64,000 nucleotides of DNA from Streptomyces bicolor (GTDB lineage Bacteria; Actinomycetota; Actinomycetes; Streptomycetales; Streptomycetaceae): contig NZ_JOFS01000030.1 of assembly GCF_000719285.1 (NCBI RefSeq), forward strand, positions 1 through 64,000, in the 5' to 3' direction. Shown here piece by piece: positions 17,249 through 26,477 of this stretch (position 1 is the stretch's first letter; each line of letters starts with the position of its first letter). A program made the translations under genes and the position numbers. The notes under the pieces were generated by a model. It worked only from the letters and a program-made list of their open reading frames with translations. It made no database searches and was not told where the DNA came from.

Positions 17249-17672
17249 CAACGGAAATGCGCACGCCGGTTCACGCAGCGTGCAACATCGATAGCGGGGA
17301 AATTCCGCAAGGAAATTCGAACCTGCCGGATGGCTGAATTCCGGCGTGACCGAAGACCGTTCAGTTTGTGACGTTCGCCACTTCATTCGGGGTCGGGAGG
17401 CATCCCGGGCCATCCCGCCCGCCCGCGACAAAGGACTGTGAACGCGCCCTTGTGTCCCGATTGATGGATCGGTGCACGAATCCTTCCACGGCCAGTCTGC
17501 CGGTGTGTCCGCACCCCGTTCCGCTCCGTGACGGACCCTTGACTCCGGTGGCTGCGAACCGCCGCACACGCGCGGACTAATCTCGTCGCGAGAACATCGC
17601 ACTTACCCCGTGATCGGCCGCGCCACCCCTGCATGCCGGGTACACGGAGTCGACAGCTGGAGAAACCCGAGC
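17249..17672. promoter_or_regulatory. 424-bp intergenic region before the substrate-binding lipoproteins
   Basis: No gene is supported here. GGAAATTC occurs twice as a direct repeat (17298-17305 and 17311-17318). A TAATCT hexamer at 17578-17583 may be a -10 box, and TCTCG-TCG-CGAGA (17581-17593) forms a short palindrome overlapping it. These suggest the promoter of the first lipoprotein gene. Confidence 0.35.
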
Positions 17673-19274
17673 ATGAACCGCAAGACTTTGGTGCTGCCGG
17701 CCGTCATCGGCCTGCTCGCCCCGGTTGTCGCCGCCTGCGGCGCAGCCGACAGCGGCGACAGTGGCGATGCGATCGTCGTCGGCACCACGGACTCGTTCAC
17801 TGCCTCGAAGGACGCTCCCGCGCCACTCGACCCCGCCTACGCCTACGACGTCGGCACCTGGAACATCCTGCGCCAGACCGTGCAGACCCTGATGATCCAG
17901 CCGCGCGGTGAGGGCGCCCCGGTCCCCGAGGCCGCCGAGAACTGCGGCTTCACCGACAGCGGCAACGAACGCTACGCCTGCACCCTGCGCGAGGGCCTGA
18001 AGTTCGCCAACGGTGACCCCGTCACCGCGGAGGACGTGAAGTACTCCATCGACCGCGCCCGCGCCCTCAAGGCCGACAGCGGCGTCTTCGCCCTGCTGTC
18101 CACCATCGACACCGTCGAGACCAAGGGCGACCGCGAAGTCATCTTCCACCTCAGGACCGCCGACGCCACCTTCCCGTTCAAGCTGTCCACCCCGGTCGCC
18201 GGCATCGTCGACCCGGACACCTACGCCAAGGACAAGCTGCGCGACGGCTTCGCGGTCGACGGCTCCGGCCCGTACACCCTCCAGGCCGAGGTCAACAACG
18301 ACCAGCTGGTCTCCGCCGTGTTCACCAAGAACCCCGACTACAAGGGGAGTCTGACGGTGAACAACGACAAGGTCGAACTGCGCAACTTCGCGGACGCCGA
18401 CGAGATGGGCACCGCCCTCTCCAAGGGCGACATCGACGTGATGACCCGCACCATGTCGCCCGAGCAGATCCAGAAGCTGTCCGCCGACTCCGACGACACC
18501 GTCGACCTCGTCGACATGTCCGGCCTGGAAATCCGCTACCTGGCCTTCAACACCGACGACCCGTCCGTCCGCAGCAAGGCCGTCCGCCGGGCCATGGCCC
18601 AGGTCATCGACCGCGGCGAACTCGTCTCCAAGGTCTACGGATCCCAGGCCGAACCGCTGTACTCGCTGGTCCCCGCCAGCATCACCGGCCATTCCAACGC
18701 GTTCTTCAACAAGTACGGCGACCCGAGCACCGCCAAGGCCAAGTCCCTGCTGGAGAAGGCCGGCATCACCACCCCGGTGAAGCTGACGCTGCACTACACC
18801 ACCGACCACTACGGCCCGGCCACGAAGAAGGAGTTCGAGCTGCTGCAGAAGCAGCTCAACGACAGCGGCCTGTTCGACGTCACCATCGAGGGCACCCCCT
18901 GGGCGACGTTCCGCCCCGCCGAGCAGAAGGGCGAGTACGAGGTCTACGGCATGGGCTGGTTCCCGGACTTCCCCGACGCCGACAACTACCTCGCGCCGTT
19001 CCTCGACAAGGACAACTTCCTCGGCTCGCCGTACGCCAACAGCACGATCCGCAACACCCTCATCCCGGAGTCCCGGCGCGCCGCCGACCGGCTGTCCGCG
19101 GTCGGCAGCCTGGAGGACATCCAGAACATCGTCGCGGGCGACGTGCCCGTGATCCCGCTGTGGCAGGGCAAGCAGTACGTCGCCGCGGGTGACGACGTCA
19201 CGGGTACGGCGTACGCGCTCAACTCGTCCTCCACGCTTCAGCTGTGGGAGCTCGGCCGTGGCGTGAGCGGCTGA
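17673..19274 (+). CDS. family 5 (peptide/nickel-type) ABC transporter substrate-binding lipoprotein
   Basis: A 533-residue extracytoplasmic lipoprotein. The signal peptide (MNRKTLVLPAVIGLL) ends in a lipobox with the lipidated Cys in VVAACG near residue 22. The mature domain is SBP_bac_5 type (CTLREGLKFANGDPVTAEDVKYS, and the C-terminal GDVPVIPLWQGKQY). Such proteins deliver oligopeptides or similar ligands to an ABC permease, but no permease or ATPase gene lies nearby. A close paralogue follows 99 bp downstream. ATG 17673 is chosen because it begins the signal peptide. Ligand unknown. Confidence 0.92.
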   Translation: MNRKTLVLPAVIGLLAPVVAACGAADSGDSGDAIVVGTTDSFTASKDAPAPLDPAYAYDVGTWNILRQTVQTLMIQPRGEGAPVPEAAENCGFTDSGNERYACTLREGLKFANGDPVTAEDVKYSIDRARALKADSGVFALLSTIDTVETKGDREVIFHLRTADATFPFKLSTPVAGIVDPDTYAKDKLRDGFAVDGSGPYTLQAEVNNDQLVSAVFTKNPDYKGSLTVNNDKVELRNFADADEMGTALSKGDIDVMTRTMSPEQIQKLSADSDDTVDLVDMSGLEIRYLAFNTDDPSVRSKAVRRAMAQVIDRGELVSKVYGSQAEPLYSLVPASITGHSNAFFNKYGDPSTAKAKSLLEKAGITTPVKLTLHYTTDHYGPATKKEFELLQKQLNDSGLFDVTIEGTPWATFRPAEQKGEYEVYGMGWFPDFPDADNYLAPFLDKDNFLGSPYANSTIRNTLIPESRRAADRLSAVGSLEDIQNIVAGDVPVIPLWQGKQYVAAGDDVTGTAYALNSSSTLQLWELGRGVSG

Positions 19275-19373
19275 CGTCTCTCCATGCCCGGCGCCTGGAC
19301 CAGGGCGCCGGCACCGGCCCGGGATCCAGGATGCGGCCCGGGCTTCTCACAACCGACGACAAGGCACTCGTAC

Positions 19374-20954
19374 GTGAACATGCGCAACCAGTGGCCGGTC
19401 CTGCCCGTCGTGGCAGGGCTGGCCTCCGGCCTGTTGACCGGCTGCGGAACGGAGACGGGGGACACCGGGGGGACCGGCACCTCGGTGGTCATGGGGATGT
19501 CGGACGATGTCCTGGCCACCGACCCCGCCTCCGGCTACGACCCCGGCTCCTGGCTGTTGTTCAACAACGTCTTCCAGTCGCTGCTCAGTTTCCCCAAGGG
19601 CGCCACCGAACCGCAGCCCGAGGCCGCCGAGCAATGCGCCTTCTCCGACACCAGGGCCACGGTCTACAAGTGCACCCTCAAGGACGGCCTGAAGTTCAGC
19701 AACGATGACGAACTCACCTCGGCGGACGTCAAGTTCTCCTTCGACCGCATGCTGAAGATCCATGACCCCGACGGCCCCGCGGTCATGTTCCCCACCCTCC
19801 AGAAGGTGGAGACGCCGGACGACAAGACGGTCGTCTTCCGGCTCAACACCCCCGACGCCACCTTCCCGAGCAAGATAGCCTCCGGCGCCGGCTCCATCGT
19901 CAGCGAGGACCAGTACGACGCGCAGGGCCTGCGCAAGGACGGCGAGGCCGTCGGCTCCGGCCCGTACAAGCTGGACAAGTTCGACGACGAGGAGGCCGTC
20001 TTCTCCGTCAACGAGAACTACAAGGGCACCGCCGACGTCCAGAACGACGGCGTGACGCTGAAGTTCTTCCACGGCGACCAGGACGCCCTGAAGAAGGCAC
20101 TGCTCGACAAGCAGGTCGACATCGCCTACCGCGGCCTCACCGCGGGCGACATCGCCGACGTGGAGAAGACGGGCGACGACTCCATCGCCGAGGTCGTCGA
20201 GGGCAGCAGCGCCGAGGTCCAGCACCTGGTCTTCAACATGGACGACCCGGTCACCGGAAAGCTCGGCGTCCGCAAGGCCATCGCCTACCTCATCGACCGC
20301 GACGCCCTCATCAAGGACGTCTACCAGGGCACGGCCACCCCGCTGTACTCGATCGTCCCGGCCGGTATCGGCGGCCACAACACGGCCTTCTTCGACACCT
20401 ACGGCGCCCGCCCCTCCAAGGCCAAGGCCGCCGCAGCGCTGCAGGACGAGGGCATCAACGGCAAGGTCAAGCTGACCCTGTGGTCCACCCCGTCGCGCTA
20501 CGGCCCCGCCACCGACGACGAGTTGAAGGCGATCGCCAAGCAGCTCAACGACAGCGGCCTGTTCGACGCCGAGGTGCAGTCCGTCGCGTTCGACCAGTAC
20601 GAGAAGGACATCGCCGCCGGCAAGTACGGCGTGTACGTGAAGGGCTGGATCCCGGACTACCCGGACGCCGACAACTTCACGGCCCCCTTCTTCGGCAAGG
20701 GCAACGTGCTGAGCAACAACTACGACAACAACTCGATCACCGGCTCGCTCATCCCGCGCACCGCCGCCGAGAGCGACCGCTCCGCCACGGACGACGAGTT
20801 CGGGCAGCTCCAGGACATCGTCGCCAAGGAACTCCCCGTCCTCCCGGTCTGGCAGGCCAAGCAGTACGCCGTCACCCACGAGAACGTCTACGGCCTGGAG
20901 TACTGCCTCGACGCCTCCACCGTGTTCCGCTTCTGGGAACTCAGCAAGAGCTGA
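19374..20954 (+). CDS. family 5 ABC transporter substrate-binding lipoprotein, paralogue
   Basis: A 526-residue lipoprotein with signal peptide and lipobox (GLLTGCG, Cys near residue 25) and the same SBP_bac_5 fold as its neighbour. Shared landmarks include CTLKDGLKFSNDDELTSADVKFS and LPVLPVWQAKQY. The pair is a tandem duplication that has diverged. GTG 19374 is taken as start because AAGG lies 9 nt upstream; ATG 19380 is the alternative and differs by two residues. A strong terminator follows. No permease genes adjoin, so these probably feed a transporter encoded elsewhere or act as sensors. Confidence 0.9.
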   Translation: MNMRNQWPVLPVVAGLASGLLTGCGTETGDTGGTGTSVVMGMSDDVLATDPASGYDPGSWLLFNNVFQSLLSFPKGATEPQPEAAEQCAFSDTRATVYKCTLKDGLKFSNDDELTSADVKFSFDRMLKIHDPDGPAVMFPTLQKVETPDDKTVVFRLNTPDATFPSKIASGAGSIVSEDQYDAQGLRKDGEAVGSGPYKLDKFDDEEAVFSVNENYKGTADVQNDGVTLKFFHGDQDALKKALLDKQVDIAYRGLTAGDIADVEKTGDDSIAEVVEGSSAEVQHLVFNMDDPVTGKLGVRKAIAYLIDRDALIKDVYQGTATPLYSIVPAGIGGHNTAFFDTYGARPSKAKAAAALQDEGINGKVKLTLWSTPSRYGPATDDELKAIAKQLNDSGLFDAEVQSVAFDQYEKDIAAGKYGVYVKGWIPDYPDADNFTAPFFGKGNVLSNNYDNNSITGSLIPRTAAESDRSATDDEFGQLQDIVAKELPVLPVWQAKQYAVTHENVYGLEYCLDASTVFRFWELSKS

Positions 20955-20984
20955 CGGACGGCCGTACGCGTCGTACACACACAA

Positions 20985-21014
20985 AGGGCGCCCCTTCCCA
21001 TGAAGGGGCGCCCT
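20985..21014. terminator. bidirectional terminator
   Basis: A perfect 13-bp stem with a 4-nt loop (20985-20997 with 21002-21014) lies between the converging lipoprotein and response-regulator genes, with A residues before and pyrimidines after. Confidence 0.8.
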
Positions 21015-21040
21015 CCGCGTCGTCACGCAGACTGTTGCTC

Positions 21041-21712
21041 CTACTGCGCGCCCGGCCGCACCAGCCCGCTCTCGTACGCGTACACCGCGGCCTGCACCCG
21101 GTCACGCAGGCCCAGCTTGGTGAGCACATGGCCGACGTGCGTCTTCACGGTCGTCTCGCTGACGAACAGATCGGCGGCGATCTCCGCGTTGGACAGACCC
21201 CGCGCCACCAGCTTCAGCACCTCCACCTCGCGCTCGGTGAGCGTGTGCAGGGTGTCCGGGACGGGCTCGTCACCCGACGGCAGATGCGTGGCGTACTTGT
21301 CGAGCAGCCGGCGCGTGATGCTCGGCGCCAGCATCGCCTCACCCGCGGCCACCACACGGATCGCCTGCACCAGCTCATTGGCCGGGGCGTCCTTCAGCAG
21401 AAAGCCGCTGGCGCCCGCCTTCAGCGCCTCCACGACGTACTCGTCGAGATCGAAGGTGGTCAGCACCAGCACCTTCGCCGGGCCGTCCCGCCCGGGCCCG
21501 GTGATCTGCCGCGTCGCCTCGACCCCGTCCATGCGGGGCATACGGATGTCCATCAGGACCACGTCGGGCTGCAGGGCCCGCACCTGGTCGAGGGCCTGCA
21601 GACCGTCACCGGCCTCACCGACGACCGCGATGTCCTGCTCTGCCTCCAGGATCATCCGGAAGCCGGTACGCAGCAACGGCTGGTCGTCGACCAGTAGGAC
21701 GCGGATGGCCAC
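21041..21712 (-). CDS. NarL/LuxR-family response regulator (orphan)
   Basis: A 223-residue two-component response regulator. The receiver domain has the acidic pocket (VLLVDD), phosphoacceptor Asp55 (VVLMDIRMPRMDG), the Thr of LTTFD and Lys of GFLLKD. The C-terminal LuxR helix-turn-helix (LTEREVEVLKLVARGLSNAE) occupies 157-215. GTG 21712 follows GAAGGAG by 6 nt and gives the usual short N-terminus. No histidine kinase gene adjoins; the upstream gene on the same strand is the RecB-like nuclease, 14 bp away, so the two are cotranscribed. Partner kinase and targets are unknown. Confidence 0.92.
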   Translation of the reverse strand: MAIRVLLVDDQPLLRTGFRMILEAEQDIAVVGEAGDGLQALDQVRALQPDVVLMDIRMPRMDGVEATRQITGPGRDGPAKVLVLTTFDLDEYVVEALKAGASGFLLKDAPANELVQAIRVVAAGEAMLAPSITRRLLDKYATHLPSGDEPVPDTLHTLTEREVEVLKLVARGLSNAEIAADLFVSETTVKTHVGHVLTKLGLRDRVQAAVYAYESGLVRPGAQ

Positions 21713-21726
21713 GTAAGTCTCCTTCG

Positions 21727-22746
21727 CTAGTCCGGCCCCATTCTGCCCTGCGGGACGCCACCGGACTCGGCCACCCTCACCGGCAAGGGGTACGGCGGGG
21801 GAGTGCCGCCGAATTCCGGGCAGTGGGCCTGGTGGTCGCACCACCCGCACAGCTTGGTCGGCCGCGGACGCCACTCGCCCGTCTCCGTCGCCAGCCGGAT
21901 CGCCTCCCACAGCGCGAGCAGCTTGCGCTCGACCCGCTCCAGATCCGCGAGGACGGGGTCGTACGTCAGCACATCACCGCTGCCGAGATAGACGAGCTGC
22001 AGCCGACGCGGGACGACCCCCTTCAGCCGCCAGACCACCAGGGCGTAGAACTTCATCTGGAACAGCGCGCCCTCGGCGTACTCGGGCCGCGGCGCCTTGC
22101 CCGTCTTGTAGTCGACGATCCGCACCTCACCCGTGGGCGCCACGTCGACCCGGTCGATGATGCCGCGCAGCCGCAGCCCCGAGTCCAGCTCGGCCTCCAC
22201 GAAAAGCTCACGCTCGGCGGGCTCGAGACGGGTCGGATCCTCAAGACCGAACCACCGCTCGACGAGCTGCTCCGCCTCCCCGAGCCACGTCGCCAGCCGC
22301 ACGCCCTCGGGATCGTCCGCGAACAGCTCCACGACCTCCGGCCTGCTCTCCCGCAGCCGCTCCCACTGGCCGGGGACCAGGGACTTGGCACGCGGAGCCG
22401 TCCGCTCGGCCGCCGGAGCGTCGAAGAGCCGCTCCAGCACCGCGTGCACCAGCGTGCCCTTGGTCGCCGCCGCGCTCGGCTTCTCGGGCAGCCGGTCGAT
22501 CACCCGGAACCGGTAGAGCAGCGGACACTGCATGAAGTCACTGGCACGGGAGGGCGACAGCGAAGCCGGCGGTATGGCCGCCCGGGCGCCGTCGGCCACC
22601 GCCACCGCGTCCGCCTCGACGGCACCCGCCTCGACCGTCGCCACCGTACTGTCCGCCCCCGCCGGGAACCCGTCCGCCGCCGGCCCCGTCACCGGCGCGA
22701 CGTCACTGCCGCAGCCCGCCGCGGCACCCTCCGTGCTCGTCTCCAT
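21727..22746 (-). CDS. RecB-like PD-(D/E)XK nuclease with Fe-S cluster (Cas4/AddB-like)
   Basis: A 339-residue nuclease. Residues 1-75 are a variable Ala/Val-rich leader. The core starts at SPSRASDFMQCPLLYRFR and includes GTLVHAVLERLF, the metal Asp in LRGIIDRVDV and the catalytic EVRIVDYKTGK (D-x-K). Four cysteines (one in FMQCP, three in LCGWCDHQAHC) match the iron-sulfur staple of Cas4 and AddB-type nucleases. The first ATG (22746) is taken; an internal start nearer residue 70 is possible. It corresponds to the exonuclease found near trmI and mpa in mycobacteria. Probably DNA repair; exact role unknown. Confidence 0.88.
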   Translation of the reverse strand: METSTEGAAAGCGSDVAPVTGPAADGFPAGADSTVATVEAGAVEADAVAVADGARAAIPPASLSPSRASDFMQCPLLYRFRVIDRLPEKPSAAATKGTLVHAVLERLFDAPAAERTAPRAKSLVPGQWERLRESRPEVVELFADDPEGVRLATWLGEAEQLVERWFGLEDPTRLEPAERELFVEAELDSGLRLRGIIDRVDVAPTGEVRIVDYKTGKAPRPEYAEGALFQMKFYALVVWRLKGVVPRRLQLVYLGSGDVLTYDPVLADLERVERKLLALWEAIRLATETGEWRPRPTKLCGWCDHQAHCPEFGGTPPPYPLPVRVAESGGVPQGRMGPD

Positions 22747-22921
22747 GACCACAGACCTTACGGCCCACCACTGACAGTGACCCAGCCGCCGCCGTCCCGC
22801 CCGCGACAGCGGGGAAAACAGAGGGGGTGCCGGGGAGAAACACGCCACCACGGCCGCATACCATCGACCCGAGACCCGTCCGCCCGCCAGGCGCGGACGA
22901 CGCTTCGAACGAGGGGACACC

Positions 22922-24604
22922 GTGGACGAGAGCGGCAGCGGGCAGCCGCGGTCCGGCAACGAGGAATCGGCCGAGCGCCACGCACCACCTGCGACCCCGG
23001 CCACGGGCCCCACACGCCCCGGCACCCCCCGACCCGCCCCCGGCCCCGACCAGCCCCCCATGCCACCGGCCGACGAACCGACCATGGTGGTACGGCGCTT
23101 GGACCGCCCCGAGGACGACACCGCGGAAGCGAAGGGCGAGCAGCAGGGGCTGGATGCCGACGGCCGCCAGGCCGGGACGGCGGACACGCGGGACCCCAGC
23201 ACCACGAGCGGCAACGAAACCGGGCAGCACGACACCCCCCGCCACGCCCCCGACGACCGCACGCCCGCAGACGCCGCGCCGGACCCGGACAGCCCCACGA
23301 CGGAAATCTCGCCGGAGGCCCCGCAGAGCCCCGACAGCCAGCCCGGCAGCCACGCCTACGGCCCCGCCACCGGCGACCCGCACGCCCACACCGCCGAGGA
23401 CCACCGCACCCTCGCCCACACCGCAACCAAGGGCCAACCGCCCCGGGCACCCGAACCGCGAGGCGGACTGCTCATGGGACGCCCCTTCGGGGTGCCCGTC
23501 TACGTCGCCCCCAGCTGGTTCCTCGTCGCCGCGCTCATCACCTGGGTCTTCGGCGGACAGCTCGACCGCGTGCTGCCCGAGCTCGGAGCCGCCCGCTATC
23601 TCGTCTCCCTGTTCTTCGCGGTCGCCTTCTACGCCTCCGTCCTCGTCCACGAGCTCGCCCACACCGTCGCCGCCCTCCGCTTCAAACTGCCCGTCCGCCG
23701 CATCCAGCTGCAGTTCTTCGGCGGCGTCTCCGAAATCGAGAAAGAGGCCGAGACACCGGGACGGGAATTCGTCCTCGCCTTCGTCGGCCCCCTGCTCTCC
23801 CTCGTCCTCGCCGGCGCCTTCTACGCCGCCATGCAGACCGTCGAACCCGGCACCGTCCCCGGCGTCCTGCTGGCCGGCCTGATGGTCTCCAACCTCATCG
23901 TGGCCGCCTTCAACCTGCTCCCCGGCCTGCCCCTCGACGGCGGCCGCATGCTCCGCGCCGTCGTCTGGAAGATCACCGGCAAGCCCATGGCCGGCACCAT
24001 CGCCGCCGCCTGGATCGGCCGCGCCCTCGCCGTCTGCGTCCTCATCGGGCTCCCCCTGCTCACCCAGTCCGGCGCCCTCGGCTCCGACGCCGTCGACAAC
24101 GTCGGCATGGACACCGTCATGGACGCCCTGCTCGCCGCCATCCTCGCCGCGATCATCTGGACCGGCGCCGGCAACAGCCTGCGCATGGCCCGCCTGCGCG
24201 AACACCTCCCCGAACTACGCGCCCGCACCCTCACCCGCCGCGCCGTACCCGTCGAGACCGACACCCCCCTCTCCGAGGCCCTGCGCCGCGCCAACGCCGC
24301 CGGCGCCCGCGCCCTCGTCGTCGTCGACCCCGACGGCAACCCCCTCTCCCTCGTCCGCGAGGCCGCCATCGTCGGCGTACCCGAACACCGCCGCCCCTGG
24401 GTCGCCGTCAGCGGCCTCGCCCATGAACTCACCGACGGCATGCGCGTCTCCGCCGAGCTTGCGGGAGAAGAACTCCTGGACGCCCTGCGCGCCGCCCCGG
24501 CAACCGAGTACCTGGTGGTCGAGGAGAGCGGCGAGATCTACGGCGTCCTGTCCGCGGCGGACGTGGAGCGCGCCTTCGTGAAGGCCATGGCACGGCCCAA
24601 CTGA
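22922..24604 (+). CDS. site-2 protease family (M50) intramembrane metalloprotease with CBS pair
   Basis: A 560-residue membrane protease. Residues 1-180 are a long, low-complexity Pro/Thr/Asp-rich cytosolic tail. From about 190 several transmembrane helices follow, with the zinc motif HELAH (His243, Glu244, His247) and the third ligand Asp in NLLPGLPLDGGRML. Two CBS-like repeats form the C-terminus (about 440-560), which in this S2P subgroup bind nucleotides or regulate activity. Start is GTG 22922. Divergent from the RecB-like gene and 77 bp before trmI on the same strand. Substrate unknown; regulated cleavage of a membrane-bound anti-sigma factor or transcription factor is the family theme. 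Confidence 0.92.
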   Translation: MDESGSGQPRSGNEESAERHAPPATPATGPTRPGTPRPAPGPDQPPMPPADEPTMVVRRLDRPEDDTAEAKGEQQGLDADGRQAGTADTRDPSTTSGNETGQHDTPRHAPDDRTPADAAPDPDSPTTEISPEAPQSPDSQPGSHAYGPATGDPHAHTAEDHRTLAHTATKGQPPRAPEPRGGLLMGRPFGVPVYVAPSWFLVAALITWVFGGQLDRVLPELGAARYLVSLFFAVAFYASVLVHELAHTVAALRFKLPVRRIQLQFFGGVSEIEKEAETPGREFVLAFVGPLLSLVLAGAFYAAMQTVEPGTVPGVLLAGLMVSNLIVAAFNLLPGLPLDGGRMLRAVVWKITGKPMAGTIAAAWIGRALAVCVLIGLPLLTQSGALGSDAVDNVGMDTVMDALLAAILAAIIWTGAGNSLRMARLREHLPELRARTLTRRAVPVETDTPLSEALRRANAAGARALVVVDPDGNPLSLVREAAIVGVPEHRRPWVAVSGLAHELTDGMRVSAELAGEELLDALRAAPATEYLVVEESGEIYGVLSAADVERAFVKAMARPN

Positions 24605-24681
24605 GACACCCGCACTCCCTCCGCGGTGGTCGGCACGCACGCGTGGTCGGCGACCCCCCGAAACGCCGGTAGGCTGGTCAC

Positions 24682-25584
24682 ATGTCCGAACCGACCGGTG
24701 CCGCCCGCAGGCGCGGGCCCTTCAAGGTCGGGGACCAGGTACAGCTGACCGACCCCAAGGGCCGCCACTACACGTTCACGCTCGAAGCCGGAAAGAACTT
24801 CCACACCCACAAGGGTTCCTTCCCGCACGACGAACTGATCGGCGCACCCGAGGGCAGCGTTGTCCGCACCACCGGTAACGTCGCCTACCTCGCGCTGCGC
24901 CCCCTGCTCCCCGACTACGTCCTGTCCATGCCCCGCGGGGCAGCCGTCGTCTACCCCAAGGACGCGGGGCAGATCCTCGCCTTCGCCGACATCTTCCCCG
25001 GCGCACGCGTCGTCGAGGCCGGCGTCGGCTCCGGCAGCCTCAGCAGCTTCCTGCTGCGCGCCATCGGCGACCAGGGCATGCTGCACTCCTACGAGCGCCG
25101 CGAGGACTTCGCCGACATCGCCAAGCAGAACGTGGAGCGCTACTTCGGCGGCCCCCACCCCGCCTGGCAGCTCACCGTCGGCGACCTCCAGGACAACCTG
25201 TCCGACACCGACGTCGACCGCGTCATCCTCGACATGCTCGCCCCCTGGGAATGCCTGGAAGCCGTCTCCAAGGCGCTCGTCCCCGGCGGCATCCTCTGCT
25301 GCTACGTCGCCACCACCACCCAGCTCGCCCGGACCGTCGAGTCCATCCGCGAGATCGGCTGCTTCAACGAGCCGACCGCCTGGGAGACGATGATCCGCAA
25401 CTGGCACATCGAAGGCCTCGCCGTCCGCCCCGACCACCGCATGATCGGCCACACCGGCTTCCTGCTCACCGCGCGCCGCCTCGCCGACGGAGTCGAACCA
25501 CCCATGCGCCGCCGCCGCCCCGCCAAGGGCGCCTACGGCGACGACTACGAAGGCCCCAACGCCGACGGAGGCTCCGGCCGCTGA
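24682..25584 (+). CDS. trmI: tRNA (adenine-N1)-methyltransferase TrmI (m1A58)
   Basis: A 300-residue class I methyltransferase that makes m1A58 in the tRNA T-loop with S-adenosylmethionine. The N-terminal beta domain (residues 1-90) precedes the SAM-binding motif VVEAGVGSGSLSSFLL (about 112-127); the catalytic-loop region LDMLAPWECLE is near 185. Length matches the actinobacterial family. It follows the site-2 protease by 77 bp and ends at a strong terminator. The same gene lies near mpa in mycobacteria, although no functional link with the proteasome is known. Confidence 0.95.
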   Translation: MSEPTGAARRRGPFKVGDQVQLTDPKGRHYTFTLEAGKNFHTHKGSFPHDELIGAPEGSVVRTTGNVAYLALRPLLPDYVLSMPRGAAVVYPKDAGQILAFADIFPGARVVEAGVGSGSLSSFLLRAIGDQGMLHSYERREDFADIAKQNVERYFGGPHPAWQLTVGDLQDNLSDTDVDRVILDMLAPWECLEAVSKALVPGGILCCYVATTTQLARTVESIREIGCFNEPTAWETMIRNWHIEGLAVRPDHRMIGHTGFLLTARRLADGVEPPMRRRRPAKGAYGDDYEGPNADGGSGR

Positions 25585-25611
25585 CGTGGCCCCGTGCCGC
25601 ATTCAACGCAC

Positions 25612-25664
25612 AAGCGCTGTGGCCGAGTTCCCGGAAACCACCGAGGAACTCGGCCACAGCGCTT
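25612..25664. terminator. long hairpin terminator after trmI
   Basis: A perfect 20-bp inverted repeat (25612-25631 with 25645-25664, 13-nt loop) lies 28 bp after the trmI stop. Stem length and position fit a strong Streptomyces terminator. The rest of the gap up to 25840 holds the promoter of the secreted-protein gene. Confidence 0.85.
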
Positions 25665-25840
25665 CTCCGTTGACGCGAGCCGACCGAACGACAACTCCGA
25701 CAGTCATACGACATCCCGCCGCACCCCCGAGCGCCCGCATCCGGCACCGGAACTCCACACCCCCACCGTTCCACCCCACTGTGACGTGTGGCACGATGCT
25801 GGGCACCCCACCGGCACAGCCCTCACAGGAGACGCTCCTA

Positions 25841-26419
25841 GTGCAGCAATCCGCCGTCCCGGAACTGGCACACACCCACACCCGCCCGATCCACTGGCTC
25901 GCCACCGCCACAGCGGTAGCCGCAGTCGTGGCCCTCTCCTCGGTCCTGCAGCCCAACTCGGCGACAGCGGCCCAGACAGCCGGCCCGGAAGCGAAGAAAA
26001 CCCCCGCCGCCACCACGCCCCCCAACCCCGCGGGCGTCGACTTCCCGCTCCAATGCGGGCCCGTGAAAGCGGTCGTGGTCAAGAAGGCCACAGGCGACCT
26101 GGACGGCGACGGCAGCCCCGAAACCGTGGCCGTCGTCCACTGCGACTCCCCCATGGGCACCCCGCCCGACGGCGTCTACGTCCTCACCCGCAGCGCCGAG
26201 ACGGCCACTCCCCGCCTCGTCGCCACCCTCGTCAACCCGAAAGACAGCATCACCGTCAGTGACATCGCCGTCCGTGACGGAGCGGTCGTCGGTGAACTGC
26301 TCGGCTACTCCACGGACGACGTACCCCGCTGCTGCCCGGACGTGAAGAACGGCGCGAAGTGGCAGTGGAAGAACGGCTCGTTCGTCCGCTCGACACCCGC
26401 CGGCGCCCACAGCGTCTGA
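25841..26419 (+). CDS. secreted or membrane-anchored hypothetical protein
   Basis: A 192-residue protein not recognised as a named family. Residues 18-45 form a hydrophobic signal or anchor (HWLATATAVAAVVALSSVL) followed by Ala-rich and Thr/Pro-rich sequence. The exported part contains a calcium-loop-like segment DLDGDGSPETVAVVHC, reminiscent of FG-GAP/VCBS-type repeats, and four cysteines including a CC pair. GTG 25841 is chosen because AGGAGA precedes it by 8 nt; longer reading in the same frame would run through the terminator hairpin. It converges on the ferredoxin gene. Cell-surface role presumed. Confidence 0.75.
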   Translation: MQQSAVPELAHTHTRPIHWLATATAVAAVVALSSVLQPNSATAAQTAGPEAKKTPAATTPPNPAGVDFPLQCGPVKAVVVKKATGDLDGDGSPETVAVVHCDSPMGTPPDGVYVLTRSAETATPRLVATLVNPKDSITVSDIAVRDGAVVGELLGYSTDDVPRCCPDVKNGAKWQWKNGSFVRSTPAGAHSV

Positions 26420-26477
26420 CCCACGCCACCGGCCGTTGTGAGAAATCAGACAGTCGTAACAGCCCGTATCCGCAAGG

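Noticed and set aside
17368..17580. Small open frame before the lipoproteins
   Set aside because: No ribosome site or recognisable feature; both strands are open here as expected for GC-rich intergenic DNA.
12875..17602. Very long open frame antisense to metH (about 1575 codons)
   Set aside because: It is the complement shadow of the high-GC third-position bias of metH; it lacks recognisable domains and a ribosome site, while the plus strand encodes a complete MetH.
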